A DNA stretch of 64,000 nucleotides from Mimachlamys varia (taxonomy: Eukaryota > Mollusca > Bivalvia > Pectinida > Pectinidae). The stretch is taken from contig OX392536.1 of NCBI GenBank assembly GCA_947623455.1, positions 10,411,282 through 10,475,281 of the forward strand, read 5' to 3'. Position numbers and translations under genes: made by a program. The notes below the pieces were generated by a model. The model was not told the DNA's origin and did no database searches. It was given only the letters and a program-made list of their open reading frames with translations. Below, piece by piece: positions 1-8,983 of this stretch; within the stretch, counting starts at the first letter, position 1; each line of letters begins with the position of its first letter.

Positions 1-888
1 TAACGTATAGTCGTGGTTATGCACGCCATCATATATTTCTTTGAGAAATCGTTCATAAACTGTCCTCTTATTGCTTATTCTGACGTACGCCTTCACGAAC
101 TGAGAAGGCGATTTTTCTGAATCGTCTTTGAACATTTCTTTCATTTCCTCTGCATCTGCTTTGGTCATTTTCTTAAGATTTGTGAGCCTTTCCCTTTCTT
201 GTGATAATTTCTTCATATTACGTTTATGCATACTCTCAAACTCCGTCAAAATGTTTTTATTTGCGTCATTTGTTTCTTCGTCTGATCTTCTTCTAACCGC
301 CATTACCTGTTGTAGAATCTCTTCTCGTTTTTTCTCGAGAATTTCTGTTTCCATGACACGATCTTGGTACATAATTTCGGCAAACTTATGGTATTTCTTA
401 AGGGCAGCAACAAGATCGTAAAGATCTCGAGAGCTTTTCTTGGTACTTGCAACATCAGCTACTGGGGTGAAGTTGACACAATTTTTGTGATCCTTGGCTT
501 TACAGAGATCACAAAGAACAGTCTGATGCTGTTCACAGAACAGTTCGTTCTCCATCTCCGTCTGGTCATGGTCGTGCTTTTGCTGAAGTTCTTCCATATA
601 GGATGACTTGTCTCCTTCGTCCTTTCCCCAGCGGCTTTTCTTGTTCTTGGCCTTCTGTCGCACAGAACTTACCTGAGAGGAAAGCACAGATTTGATGCTT
701 TCCCTTGTCTCATCAGTTAAGGACATGTACGAATGTTTTTGCGCCCAAGATTGCGCGCGGTGAAGCTTGGTACAGTTGTTACAGAAAGGTTCCTTGCAGG
801 TGACACAGAGAAGGGTAGCCTTGATACTCATACGTGCCTCCTGACAGGGGCCACACAGAACCTCGAGGACGTCTCCCTCGCTATCCAT
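1..888 (-). CDS. TRIM-like B-box and coiled-coil protein, 5' part (runs off the left edge)
   Basis: An uninterrupted 296-codon reading frame runs from an ATG at 888-886 to the window edge with no intron or stop. An in-frame TAG at 915-913 precedes the ATG, which has A at -3 and G at +4, so this start is well supported. Residues 12-52 fit a B-box type 1 zinc finger: C12, C15, C28, C31, C36, C39, H43 and H52. Residues 105-137 resemble a B-box type 2 finger (C118, H121, C126, C129, H134, C137), but the usual first Cys-x2-His pair is absent and H105/H107 lie in its place. From about residue 145 to 290 the chain is rich in K, E, R and Q with heptad-like leucines and methionines, consistent with the TRIM coiled coil. 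No RING finger precedes the B-boxes. Proteins of this class are often E3-ligase-related scaffolds or innate-immune factors and are heavily expanded in bivalves; ligase activity is doubtful without a RING. The C-terminal domain (NHL, SPRY or none) lies outside the window. Confidence 0.88.
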   Translation of the reverse strand, partial: MDSEGDVLEVLCGPCQEARMSIKATLLCVTCKEPFCNNCTKLHRAQSWAQKHSYMSLTDETRESIKSVLSSQVSSVRQKAKNKKSRWGKDEGDKSSYMEELQQKHDHDQTEMENELFCEQHQTVLCDLCKAKDHKNCVNFTPVADVASTKKSSRDLYDLVAALKKYHKFAEIMYQDRVMETEILEKKREEILQQVMAVRRRSDEETNDANKNILTEFESMHKRNMKKLSQERERLTNLKKMTKADAEEMKEMFKDDSEKSPSQFVKAYVRISNKRTVYERFLKEIYDGVHNHDYTL

Positions 889-945
889 TATAATGTACAA
901 TAGGACACACTTCTAATAAACGATATGGTTTCAAGGCACTGTCTC
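889..945. other. 5' flank of the TRIM-like gene
   Basis: Short AT-rich leader between the start codon and the GTT/GTC microsatellite. It contains the in-frame stop at 913-915. I see no convincing TATA box or splice acceptor, so transcription start and any 5' non-coding exon are unknown. Confidence 0.4.
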
Positions 946-1005
946 TGTTGTTGCTGTCGTCGTCGTCGTTGTTGCTGTTGTCGTCGATGTTGTTGTTGTT
1001 GTTTT
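946..1005. repeat. GTT/GTC trinucleotide microsatellite
   Basis: About 20 consecutive trinucleotides, mostly GTT and GTC with interspersed GCT. It lies roughly 60 bp upstream of the TRIM-like start codon, so it may fall in the 5' untranslated region or promoter of that gene (inference). On the minus strand it reads AAC/GAC. Confidence 0.85.
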
Positions 1006-1744
1006 AGAACATCTTATGACGTGACTTCATTATTCAGCAGTAAGTTTCAGAATCCAAGACAATGTATACTGTAGACTGACATTTTATACATAATCAGCCA
1101 AGTTCCATCGTTGTAGGGAACCATATGTGTATCATTAGACTTCAACAGTTCATTATCGTTAATCCAAAAGACACTATTATGTGTATTGGAATGCACAAGA
1201 GTCCAGACACATGCCCTTAAAACCAGAGTACCACTTCCGTTCTCTAGACTGTAACATGCAGCCTCTTAAGTTTCCCGTTTAAGCAGGATTCCTGGAGCGA
1301 ATACGTCTGGCCAGAGCCGACAGCTTTACAGACTGTTGGCTACACGTATTATGCATCCGAGGTTGCAATGATCGACCACGGTACGTTTCCCGTCACGCCT
1401 TACCTGTCCGGACCTTACCTGTGAACACCTTACCTGTCCCTATTCTACCTGTATGGTCGATAATGTAGCAAACGTCCATAATCCATTATACATACCAACC
1501 CACCATAGCACCGCATTACCGACCATTTCAATTCGTCAAGTTGTGCCTAATGCTTTTCTGCAAGTTCCTGAAATAGAATATTAACGCTTACATCGCATTC
1601 TGAATTAGATATTACATCAGGTACCAACTAAATGGCATTACATCTAGATGCATTAGAATTGTCAACAATAACCGACAAGCCCTTGTTTTTCTTCAACAAA
1701 TGCCCTATTACATATATATTGATATTTATGAATGGTGTCACTCA
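1006..1744. other. Non-coding stretch, no gene recognised
   Basis: No ORF of note, RNA gene or transposon terminus is visible. The only internal structure is a short 15-bp tandem repeat, listed separately. Confidence 0.6.
1397..1453. repeat. Short tandem repeat, 15-bp period, about 4 copies
   Basis: The decamer CCTTACCTGT recurs at 15-bp steps (starting near 1398, 1413 and 1428), with a fourth diverged copy (ttctacctgt) at about 1443. Confidence 0.7.
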
Positions 1745-1745
1745 C

Positions 1746-1777
<32 letters not shown>

Positions 1778-2240
1778 GGATGGATGCATTACTTGCCTGC
1801 CTGTATGCTTGATTGATTATTTGATAGATAAATTGATGATTGATAGATTGATTAAATGATTGATAAATTGTTGATTGATTGATTGATAAATTGGTTGATA
1901 AATTGATTGATAAATTGATAATTGATTGGTTGATAAATTGATAATTGATTGGTTGATAAATTGATAATTGATTGATTGATTAAATGATTGATAAATTGTT
2001 GATTAATTGATAAATTGGTTGATTAATTGATTGATAAATTGATAATTGATTGATTGATAAATTGTTGATTGATTGATTGATAAATTGGTTGATTGATTGA
2101 TAAATTGCTACTAAAAAGTAATTGATTGATTGATAAATTGTTAATTGATCGATTGATAAATTGGTTAATTATTGATAAATTGTTGATTGATTGATAAATT
2201 GGTTGATTGATTGATTTATTGATCAATTGATTGATTGATT
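1745..2240. repeat. TGAT/TTGATAAA satellite-like simple repeat
   Basis: Nearly 500 bp built from GATT tetranucleotides mixed with a longer motif of the type TTGATAAATTG, interrupted by short unique pieces (about 1783-1805 and 2106-2118). Perfect (GATT)n at the left end gives way to compound, degenerate units to the right. The minus-strand ORF crossing it encodes only Asn/Ile/Ser-rich low-complexity residues and is a by-product of the repeat. Confidence 0.92.
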
Positions 2241-3557
2241 AACTCAAATTGATAATGCCGTGAGTTAGGTAGTCGTGTCCAATTACAACCAAATTTATTT
2301 CAGTAGACTTCGAATAGGTTGTACAAAAACGCGATCAGAACTGGTTCAATACTTCCTAACTTAAAGAGTACATATCATCTGTTTATAGGAATGATACAAA
2401 GTGAACAGTATTCCCACACCGTACATAATTGATCTCGCCTCTATTCAAACACAACACACACGGAACACGAGCTTATTTGTATCTAGGCTTCATCTACATA
2501 ATGTATGTGGAAGAAGGTTGTCAAGTGTACCTAGGTTGGAACAAAACATTGAATAATTCGAGATACACTTCATTAATAACTTGTTGTGGTATATCGTATC
2601 TTCAAATGAAAGCTAGCACAGTGCTGTATATATTCAATGATCAAATACCCATATCATTGAAAGCGAAGGTAGATGGGTGAAAGAGTGTGCGCTATCATAA
2701 CCAAAAACTAAACCACCGGCAAAAGATTCAGCAAACACCGTTATCTGATATCCCCGATATAATTCAGGGTTATGAACTGAAGAATATTCCTCTAGTAAGA
2801 ATAAATAAGAGAATCCAAACTCAAAATCGATTAAACCAGGGGCAAAATATGAACAAAGGAAAGATTCACATGGAGACCCTTGCAAAAGTACAAGAGAATA
2901 AGACCAGGTCTTCCCGAAGAGTCAGCGTCTTCTGCTTCATCGACAACACCCGCCATGTAATTTTTTGTCACATCCAAGTAAACATCAAGCTCTCAAAATG
3001 AGAACCTAGTATCATTGTCAATCACAACAAGTAAACACACTAATGCGCATACTCAAAAACGTCCATCTGTATATCACTTAAAGACACAGAATATTTCTCA
3101 ATGAGACAAAGATTGCGACCATAAAACTTGCCCATAATTCTGATCAACCTGCATCTCTCGAATCCTTGTGTTTTTAGTTTGTTTGTCAGACCTAACTCAT
3201 ATCTTAGTTGTATTAAAATATCTATTGTTCTTCAATTCAACAAAACATTACTTTTTTACAGATACATTGTATTTGATACAGTGTTGCGTCAGTTACAATA
3301 GATAGGATTCAGAAAGTCCTGGATCCAAGTCCTGGCTCATTTTTTTCTCTCCTGGTACAAATAGGTCACACTACTATTACTAAACATTCGGAGTTCTCGT
3401 CAAAGTGTCCCTATGTCCTATTTATGGACACTGGGTATTTGCTTAATCTAGCAAATCAAGAACATTGATAATGTTTCAATGGATTTTTTTTTGTAATGAA
3501 TGTTTCCTGTCGATATACTATGACAAGAGTACATATAATGAGAAGTTCTACGGTTTG
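2241..3557. other. Non-coding stretch, no gene recognised
   Basis: AT-rich DNA with only short ORFs on either strand (the longest are about 80-105 codons). None shows a domain, signal peptide or recognisable family motif. Confidence 0.55.
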
Positions 3558-3564
3558 GGTCGAT

Positions 3565-3701
3565 CACAGTTGCTTGAGTTTCTGTCAGTAAATAATAAAT
3601 ATATATGTGTGAAATGAGCCTCCCATTACATTCTGTAATGGACCGCGGCTCCATATATATAAACATTTTTTCATATACTGACAGAAACTCAAGCAACTGT
3701 G
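3565..3701. mobile_element. MITE copy 1 (26-bp class terminal inverted repeats, 7-bp target duplication)
   Basis: A 137-bp element opens with CACAGTTGCTTGAGTTTCTG (3565 on) and ends with the exact inverted complement at 3701; the inverted repeats continue for about 26 bp. Flanks are ggtcgat (3558-3564) and ggttgat (3702-3708), a 7-bp target duplication with one mismatch. An internal CCGCGG next to a TA-rich run matches MITE copy 2 in reverse orientation. There is no coding capacity, so it is non-autonomous. A 7-bp duplication would suit P-like or Dada-like transposases, or an atypical hAT; I do not assign a superfamily. Confidence 0.88.
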
Positions 3702-3708
3702 GGTTGAT

Positions 3709-3919
3709 ACAGGTCGATAGTCGATATCTTTTAAGCCCATAGTGAAACCTATATTTTGTTATTTAATGGCATTTATTATTTTAATGGACGCAAGCAAAAA
3801 GCCTCTTTGTCCATAATAGTAATGTTTCAAAAAAATATTATGCAAAAAAGTATATATTATACAACAGAGTATCAATAATCATATATTACATCCCTGAAGT
3901 GATCATCTACTAGTTTTTC
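3709..3919. other. AT-rich spacer between MITE copy 1 and the LINE relic
   Basis: AT-rich sequence with several A and T runs; nothing recognised. Confidence 0.4.
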
Positions 3920-3924
3920 AAATT

Positions 3925-3968
3925 GAATAATTAAATTAAATTAAATTAAATTCAATTCAATTCAATTA
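3925..3968. repeat. AAATT / AATTC pentanucleotide tract at the LINE 3' end
   Basis: Four to five AAATT units are followed by about four AATTC units. Read on the minus strand, this tract lies directly downstream of the stop codon of the LINE relic, so it is most simply the element's microsatellite tail, as seen in CR1/L2-type elements (inference). Confidence 0.75.
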
Positions 3969-4242
3969 TTTCATTTATCTTAAGCATTACAACATATCAA
4001 GTTTACATAATTGTTGCAATGAAGCGGAATATATTTCAAAACCGTTGATTGAGCGATTGAGTGTTGGGAGACTATTCCTTGTATCAACTACTCTGTATGT
4101 GAAAAAGTTCCTTCTCAGTTCTGTATTACAGCGGTTTTTATACATCTTAAAAGTATGACCCCTGGTTCGATGGTTGATGTCAAAAGAAAATAAGTTTGAG
4201 GTTTCTCTGTTTTAGTCCCCTCGCATCATCTTATACTTCAGT

Positions 4243-4348
4243 CACAGTTGCTTGAGTTTCTGTCAGTATATAAAAAACTGTTTATATATATATATGGAGC
4301 CGCGGCCCATTTATTCATTATATACTGACAGAAACTCAAGCAACTGTG
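4243..4348. mobile_element. MITE copy 2, nested in the LINE relic
   Basis: A 106-bp element with the same termini as MITE copy 1, flanked by perfect 7-bp duplications cttcagt (4236-4242 and 4349-4355). The internal part carries a long TA run next to GGAGCCGCGG, which is the reverse complement of the matching part of copy 1, so the two copies lie in opposite orientation. It is shorter by about 30 bp, lacking the segment that in copy 1 follows the left inverted repeat. Confidence 0.9.
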
Positions 4349-4500
4349 CTTCAGTGTAGGGAGATTTACTGTAACATATGTAAGCGCTCTCTGTAGGATA
4401 GTTACTACAGCCCTGGGACGAGTTTTGTGGCTCTTCATTGCACAGTTTCTGTTATGTTGATATCCTTCTGTTTGTAGGGGCTCAATAAACACGTTTAAAA

Positions 4501-4722
4501 CCCGCCTTGTAAATTTTACGCGAAAAGGCGAGAAAATGAACACGAAATGTCGCCGTTTATTCTTGGAAAAATCTTGCCTTTTCGTGTAGCTTAAAAATTG
4601 CTTAGGATATTCCCCTTAAATTGTGTAATGCTTTCCTATGGAGATTTTTAAGTTAAAGAATTTCCTTAAGTTAAGGATTGTTGATGAAACCGGGGCCAGA
4701 AATCAGCCACCATACGGTCTGA
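4501..4722. mobile_element. Palindromic/repetitive insert splitting the LINE relic
   Basis: This stretch separates two parts of what looks like one LINE ORF (the conserved RP motif ends near 4725 and SPY begins near 4490). Its left half holds an imperfect palindrome: cgcgaaaaggcgag near 4521 against cttgccttttcgtg near 4573. Its right half has internal repeats around ccttaagttaagg (near 4663-4675). I could not define clean terminal repeats or a target duplication, so it may be one decayed element or two. Confidence 0.5.
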
Positions 4723-4850
4723 CATTTATTCATCAATGTTTATATAAGTTTTTCTAGTGATGCCCAGTATTAATAGCGTTTTGCATATGCGTTCGGAAGT
4801 CCAATTTATCATCTACCGATATGCCCAACCCCTTTCCAATAAAATATGAC
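4723..4850 (-). pseudogene. LINE relic, reverse-transcriptase fragment (part A)
   Basis: Minus-strand translation of 4757-4831 reads GLGISVDDKLDFRTHMQNAI followed by NTGHH, which matches the widespread LINE reverse-transcriptase motif LG-x3-D-x-KL-x-F-x2-H located downstream of the catalytic core. About 35 bp further along the minus strand a VRPY segment near 4725 corresponds to the usual VRPHLEY motif. It is out of frame and partly deleted. It lies upstream of part B in the right order and orientation, so the two are probably one insertion. To the right of about 4850 I can no longer recognise RT sequence. Confidence 0.72.
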
Positions 4851-5268
4851 CTAATGTGATTTGCTCTCCGTTTTGTCCTTTTAATTTTGTTTCACGCTGG
4901 CCATTGTTAAATACATCGATTGGCGATCTGTCTGGTTCCTAAAGACAAACCTTAGCAGTTTCCAGATTGCAAATAAAAGTATCGATCGTCTTTAAACGAG
5001 GTATCGATGCAGAGGCTTACCATGATAAAAATACACTGGCTTTGTCATGAAACTTGTGACTTCCTGTCCAAGATAATAGATTCATTATACCACGGAATTG
5101 ATTCTATTTGATCCGGTTAGGGCAACAGTTTTCCATACACGGGTATTATAATTCACTTCTGTTTAAAATAATGGCTGCATGATATCTAGTTTTCAATAAG
5201 ACTGGATGTCCAATAAAGCATAATTTTTAACATCGGCTTATTCGGATAAAATGTTTGACATTAATTTG
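4851..5268. other. Unassigned, possibly decayed LINE sequence
   Basis: No clear motif. It could be further upstream LINE ORF2 sequence that has decayed, but I could not read it in any minus-strand frame. Confidence 0.3.
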
Positions 5269-5279
5269 CATTTGAATGA

Positions 5280-5498
5280 TTGGTTTGGTTTATTTTACGT
5301 CCTATTTACAGCCAGGATCATTAAAGGACCTGCCAAGTTTTGAACGTGGAAGAAATTTGGAGTACCCGGAGAAAAACCATCGACCTACGGTCAGTACCTG
5401 GCAACTGCCCCACGTGGGATTCGAACTCGCAACCCAGAGGTGGATGGCTAGCGGTAGAATGTCGGGACACCTTAACCACTCGGCCACCGCGGCTCCTT
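5280..5498 (-). mobile_element. tRNA-derived SINE 1
   Basis: Read on the minus strand, a tRNA-like head begins at 5498 and contains a perfect pol III A box, TGGCCGAGTGG (5486-5476), and a near-perfect B box, AGTTCGAATCC (5427-5417). A central domain with TTTTTCTCCGGGTACTCC follows, then a tail ending in AAACCAAACCAA. The 11-bp flanks catttgaatga (5269-5279) and catttcaatga (5499-5509) match at 10 of 11 positions and are the target duplication. The TGGCCGAGTGG A box suggests a Leu- or Ser-type tRNA ancestor (inference). Elements of this look are abundant in bivalve genomes. The short ORFs on both strands here are shadows. Confidence 0.88.
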
Positions 5499-5509
5499 CA
5501 TTTCAATGA

Positions 5510-5619
5510 GAACATTTACATGCTTATATAAGCTTTTTATTGCTTATCGTTCTATACCTGATTTTTAAAGCACCATGTAAAGAGTATCTTTATTTTAGTT
5601 ATCTGAATGGGATTTAGCT
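5510..5619. other. AT-rich spacer
   Basis: Nothing recognised between SINE 1 and the degenerate repeat. Confidence 0.35.
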
Positions 5620-6190
5620 AAATTTTAATGGAAGCATCCATAGATTGTAGGAATTCAAAAAAGTACATATCATTTTAATGACGGAGCAAAGGGGTGGGGC
5701 AAAATAAACGACTTCTCTTGACCTGTGCACTTTTTATCTAAAAGCGGCTTCTTCTCTAGAACGTAGCAGTGGATACCAACCATATTTGGCTAGTAGCATC
5801 CCTATGTACAAATGGCGGGTCTGACCACCAGACGGCTGAGGGTTGGAAGAAAAGGTATTATTTGGCTATATACTGCTGTAAGCGACTTCTTCTCTAGAAA
5901 AAAATAAATTGATAACAGCAAACTTGATTTGAATGAAGCATCTATAGGCAGTGGGGGTTCAATAATGTACAAACGGCGGGGCTGATCCCACAGAGGGGTT
6001 GAGGAAAGGGCCCAAAAAATGTTTATTTAGTTGTTTTAACTTAATCGACATTTTTTCTCTTGAACTTTCTGGAACTTAACCATGATGTCAACTATATTTG
6101 ATTGGAAGCATCCCGGGGTTTTGGGATTACAAATAATTTACACGCGCTAGGCTGAACCCCTCCCCACTACCTCCCCGGGTAAAACATGGG
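5620..6190. repeat. Degenerate tandem repeat, about 140-170 bp period, four copies
   Basis: A marker of the form (ga)agcatcc/t recurs near 5632, 5793, 5935 and 6102 (steps of about 161, 142 and 167 bp). Around it the same order of words reappears: cttcttctctaga, accaac/tatatttg, gtacaaatggcgggtctga or gtacaaacggcggggctga, then G-rich gaggggttgagg-type sequence. The copies are strongly diverged with indels. No ORF is maintained. It may be an old satellite fragment or part of a larger element. Confidence 0.65.
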
Positions 6191-7446
6191 ACCAAATTAA
6201 TGTATAACTTGGAAATAGTTGATATCCCAAGCCTTTAACCACAAATACAATGGCTGAGTATAATGACACGAGTGCACATATGCTCCCACGGTGGCCATGG
6301 GGTCTTGCCCCATCCTTAGATAGTGTATTCCCTTGGTTACGGCTTTGAAACGATTGAGATTCCCCCTACAGAATATATTTTGTAAAACAACTGCTGGGCA
6401 TAAAGAGATAGTTACAATCATGATATCAGAATTTATTCCCGGGTTCTGCCTTACTAAAAACCAACGAAGTATCCTTTTATTGGTTTGATGTTATTAGAAA
6501 AGATACCAGCAATAATATAAAATATGTTTGTCATTGTATTCGATTGTATATTGTTTCCTAACGATTTTATTAGAAATCCCTCGGTGAATGTCTGTTCCTG
6601 ATACAGGGGAGGTAATCGTAACTTGTTCAGGTTTAAGATTATATTGCACGGAAGGTAAGGGAACTAACTCCTTTTGGTTTAGACCGTTACGATAGTTCCG
6701 CTTCAGCAGCCGAAAATATCAGTTGAGATGACTATGGAACATTGCGGTAATTTCATATCAGTTATAAAGTTTAATTAACTGACCCTTTTCAGTAGCCAAC
6801 TGAGGATCTCCTTATCTCAATAAAACAATATATGCTAAGGCAAAGCCCGCCAACAAATTACTAATAAAAAAGTAAAGACTTTGTTGTATCGGGCCCCGAA
6901 TCAATGCGACATGATGACTACACAAAGATTTACGGCAAGAAACTGATAAACATCTTTCATATTAAATTAATAAAGGAATCAGAGACAAAATGTAATCTTT
7001 GTGTGGTAAGATTATGTCTATGTCAGATAAACATAAAACGTGAGTAATCAAGCATGTAATATCTATATTAAATCATCCTTTTATCGTACAATTAATTCAT
7101 TATGATATAATATTTAATATTCAACTTAATGTTTAATCATATCAAAATCCCCTCCCTACTTACTGCCCATCCTGTTTTTAAGTGCGCATGTGTGTTATCT
7201 GTTTTCAAACTTTTAATCGGAGACAAAGCAAATTATCAAGTTAAATCTTTCTATCATGAAAATCATGAAAGGCGTAGAAATCTGAGCATATATTACAAAT
7301 TGCACTATTTCACTATTGCAAGAAAGCATATTGGTTTGGCAAACTACAATATTTTATAAATCTATGGTTAATAAAATCGAGAAAAAATCGTAACGTTGTG
7401 GGCGGATCAGAATATTCATAAGATCTCATAAATATGCATATATTCG
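6191..7446. other. Non-coding stretch, no gene recognised
   Basis: AT-rich DNA without a credible ORF, RNA gene or transposon end; the longest ORFs here are about 75 codons with no recognisable features. Confidence 0.5.
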
Positions 7447-7460
7447 ACACTTTGATTTAA

Positions 7461-7703
7461 AATATAAACTTTATTTATTTTACAACAATTATGAAACAAG
7501 TTATACAACTTATATTAATCACTCTTGTTGGCCCGGATATTAGCGCGCGAGGGGTCTTATTGTGGGAGGAAACCGGAGTACCCGGAGAAAACCCACGTAG
7601 TCGGGCAGGTGACCCCACACCTTTTCACGTCCGGACGGGGAGTCGAACCCCGGCCGCCTTGGTGAAAGGCAAGTGCGCTATCCACTGCACCACCCGACCA
7701 CCC
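7461..7703 (-). mobile_element. tRNA-derived SINE 2
   Basis: The minus strand starts at 7703 with a tRNA-like head carrying an A box, TGGTGCAGTGG (7692-7682), and a perfect B box, GGTTCGACTCC (7649-7639). The body contains TTTTCTCCGGGTACTCCGG and the tail is AT-rich, ending in AAATAAATAAAG and TTTATATT. Perfect 14-bp target duplications, acactttgatttaa, lie at 7447-7460 and 7704-7717, so insertion is fairly recent and the element (243 bp) is complete. It shares the CTCCGGGTACTCC central motif with SINE 1 although the heads differ, so the two belong to different families with a related central domain. Confidence 0.92.
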
Positions 7704-7717
7704 ACACTTTGATTTAA

Positions 7718-8983
7718 TGCATTTGCTACCAGATACTAGTCCGAACGATCGAAAAATTGACGTGCACTATTGATAGCTTATTATTTTTTTTATTAGTTTT
7801 TTTTACAGACTTATTTTTCCAAACATAATTGATATACGTCCCTGGTTGTATAATTTTAGAGCATTTTAAAAATTCTAGAATATGTACAGTATCGTTTACG
7901 TAATAATCAATTGCTTGAACAAATGCTGTTAAAAGGGTTTCATTTTCTGAGGGATAGAAAATTGTACTCATATAGCTAGCAATGTATTACATGTAAGGAC
8001 GCCGTGCTTATGAAACAGTCTGTGTATAAGTTCTCTGGCAGATTTATAATATGTTTGGTTCAGCAGTATAGCAATTTAACAATATTAATTATTTCATGTC
8101 TTATCAATAGAACTGTACTAGAAAGAATACAAAGATGTAATTTATTCAAGTTAACAAATCAATATAACACATATGTTACAATCACTAAGCTGGCGCAATC
8201 CATTTTCAAATCTTGATAAATAGTTTGTTTTTTTTACTTGGGAAACTACATAGTTTAAGCGCTAAGTGATATTGGTACTTTGATAAAAACCATTATGTAA
8301 CCCTTCTTAACAACATGTATAATCACCTCCAATTGTTTATGACTATTGTGAAGATAAGTAGAAATTGTATCCATTTTGAAAATTTTCATACGCGAAGCAA
8401 TTTTAGTCAAAATTTTCATTTGTATCTTATATAAACCGAAAAATGTATAACACAATGAATTAAATGTCTGAGGATTATTTTTCTACTCCAGAGACTTATT
8501 TTTCAGTAAGGCTGCTTATCATGAACATCATGATTTCTCTGGCCATTTTAGTAATTTCTTGCACTAAAATATTTCATAAACGTTCAGGCACTGAGGAAAA
8601 TTGCGAGAATTAAATTTATTTTTCCACTTAAATGACCCCGCGATGGGTGTGGTGTGTTTACTATTTACTATTTATTAGATTGGCAACTGCAAGCGAAACA
8701 AAATTGTATTGTCTTTTTGAACAAAGACTTTGTAAGACATTGAACCTTACAGGAGTAACTGGTATATAACTTAAACAGCGACAAGATATCGACATTAACC
8801 AGAGTAATGATCAATATCAAAGTCTTTATCTCAGATAGGGACAATTATTTACCTTCGTCCATAATTTACTTATCAATTATTACTGAAGCTTTACATGCAA
8901 AAAAACATCTTAAAACAAATTTTATTTTGATGTGATTTGGGTAAGTCATTTATAGGTAGCATTATATTTATATACTTCCTGAA
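7718..8983. other. Non-coding stretch, no gene recognised
   Basis: Strongly AT-rich; short ORFs of 66-81 codons have no recognisable features. No repeat structure was seen. Confidence 0.5.

Larger units (their letters stand above)
3920..4500 (-). pseudogene. LINE relic, C-terminus of the reverse-transcriptase ORF (part B)
   Basis: Minus-strand translation gives in order SPYKQKDINITETVQ, a stop, RATKLVPGL, further stops, LSYRERLHM, then after a frameshift VNLPTLK, MMRGD, a stop, NRETSNLFSF, then TRGHTFKMYKNR and RNFFTYRVVDTRNSLP, ending in TAA near 3992. This order and wording are those of the C-terminal region of non-LTR reverse transcriptase ORF2 proteins (CR1/Jockey-like groups) that follows the polymerase domain. 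Several stops and a frameshift show it is dead. A MITE (4243-4348) lies between the LK and YKMMRGD segments; removing it with one copy of its target duplication restores the expected continuity. The clade is uncertain; the RT family membership is fairly certain. Confidence 0.82.

Noticed and set aside
128..606. Two plus-strand ORFs (97 and 80 codons)
   Set aside because: Antisense shadows of the TRIM-like exon.
2023..2226. Minus-strand ORF rich in Asn, Ile, Ser and Gln
   Set aside because: Translation of the TGAT-type simple repeat.
2634..2910. Minus-strand ORF of about 90 codons with a Gly/Phe-rich stretch
   Set aside because: It briefly resembled a small domain, but it lacks an ATG start, has stops just upstream, and I could not match it to a family with confidence.
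2687..3001. Plus-strand ORF of 104 codons
   Set aside because: Low-complexity Gln/Asn/Lys composition expected from AT-rich DNA; no domain or supporting context.
4238..4543. Minus-strand ORF of 101 codons as a gene
   Set aside because: It is a chance frame through the LINE relic and the nested MITE.
5403..5498. Stand-alone tRNA gene
   Set aside because: The A and B boxes belong to the SINE head: the element continues into a SINE body and is bounded by target duplications.
7600..7703. Stand-alone tRNA gene
   Set aside because: Same reasoning: part of SINE 2 with perfect 14-bp target duplications around the whole element.
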